Shown piece by piece: positions 21,523-21,551 of a stretch of 21,551 nucleotides of DNA. Source of the DNA: Anaerolineales bacterium (GTDB lineage: Bacteria; Chloroflexota; Anaerolineae; Anaerolineales; E44-bin32); the NCBI GenBank assembly GCA_011772595.1, contig WVZH01000481.1:348-21898 (forward strand). Reading direction: 5' to 3'. The position numbers were made by a program, and so were the translations under genes. Under the pieces are notes generated by a model, which did no database searches, was not told the DNA's origin, and saw nothing but the letters and a program-made list of their open reading frames with translations. Each line of letters starts with the position of its first letter. Position 1 is the first letter of the stretch.

Positions 21523-21551
21523 AGCCAATCCCTAATGAGCTTACGATCGCC

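Overview
The window looks like chromosomal DNA of a bacterium, most probably a Chloroflexota member (Anaerolineae-like). This is an inference. It rests on lipoproteins and membrane proteins with Thr/Pro-rich linkers, an SGNH-type protein with a GDCQ motif, dispersed palindromic repeats whose translation gives 'PERSRR'-type peptides, and an ATP-type PEP carboxykinase. No rRNA, tRNA, CRISPR array, transposase or phage gene was seen.

Layout. (1) 1-3378, plus strand: a membrane-anchored protein joining a degenerate staphylococcal-nuclease fold to an SGNH-like domain, then a 49-codon ORF coupled by an ATGA overlap to a GH99-like glycosidase lipoprotein. (2) 3379-3855: gene-free, with two dispersed repeat fragments. 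(3) 3856-12881, minus strand: a catabolic-looking cluster. In transcription order it holds a GNAT-like protein, a thiolase-fold protein without the usual nucleophilic Cys, a DUF35 Zn-ribbon/OB partner, a cyclase-family metal-dependent amidohydrolase, the FAD, [2Fe-2S] and molybdopterin subunits of a xanthine-dehydrogenase-family hydroxylase, a DUF2877/AllH-family protein and a lipoprotein. (4) 12882-13450: divergent spacer with a 130-bp imperfect inverted-repeat element. (5) 13451-15841, plus strand: a triple zinc-ribbon membrane protein and an MFS transporter, ended by a long hairpin. (6) 15958-19712, minus strand: a LytR-CpsA-Psr protein, a TPR membrane protein with a PT-rich tail and a MATE/MOP-like membrane protein, closely packed. 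(7) 19882-21522, minus strand: pckA.

The most interesting part is region 3. A molybdenum hydroxylase, a cyclase-type hydrolase, a coupled GNAT/thiolase-like/DUF35 trio and an AllH-family protein together suggest oxidation, ring opening and CoA-dependent chain cleavage of an N-heterocyclic or aromatic substrate. The molybdenum subunit has Ala where xanthine oxidases have a substrate-binding Glu. The thiolase-like protein has Pro where thiolases have their Cys. Both argue against simple xanthine oxidation and simple thiolysis. The pathway is an inference from gene content; the substitutions are read directly from the sequence.
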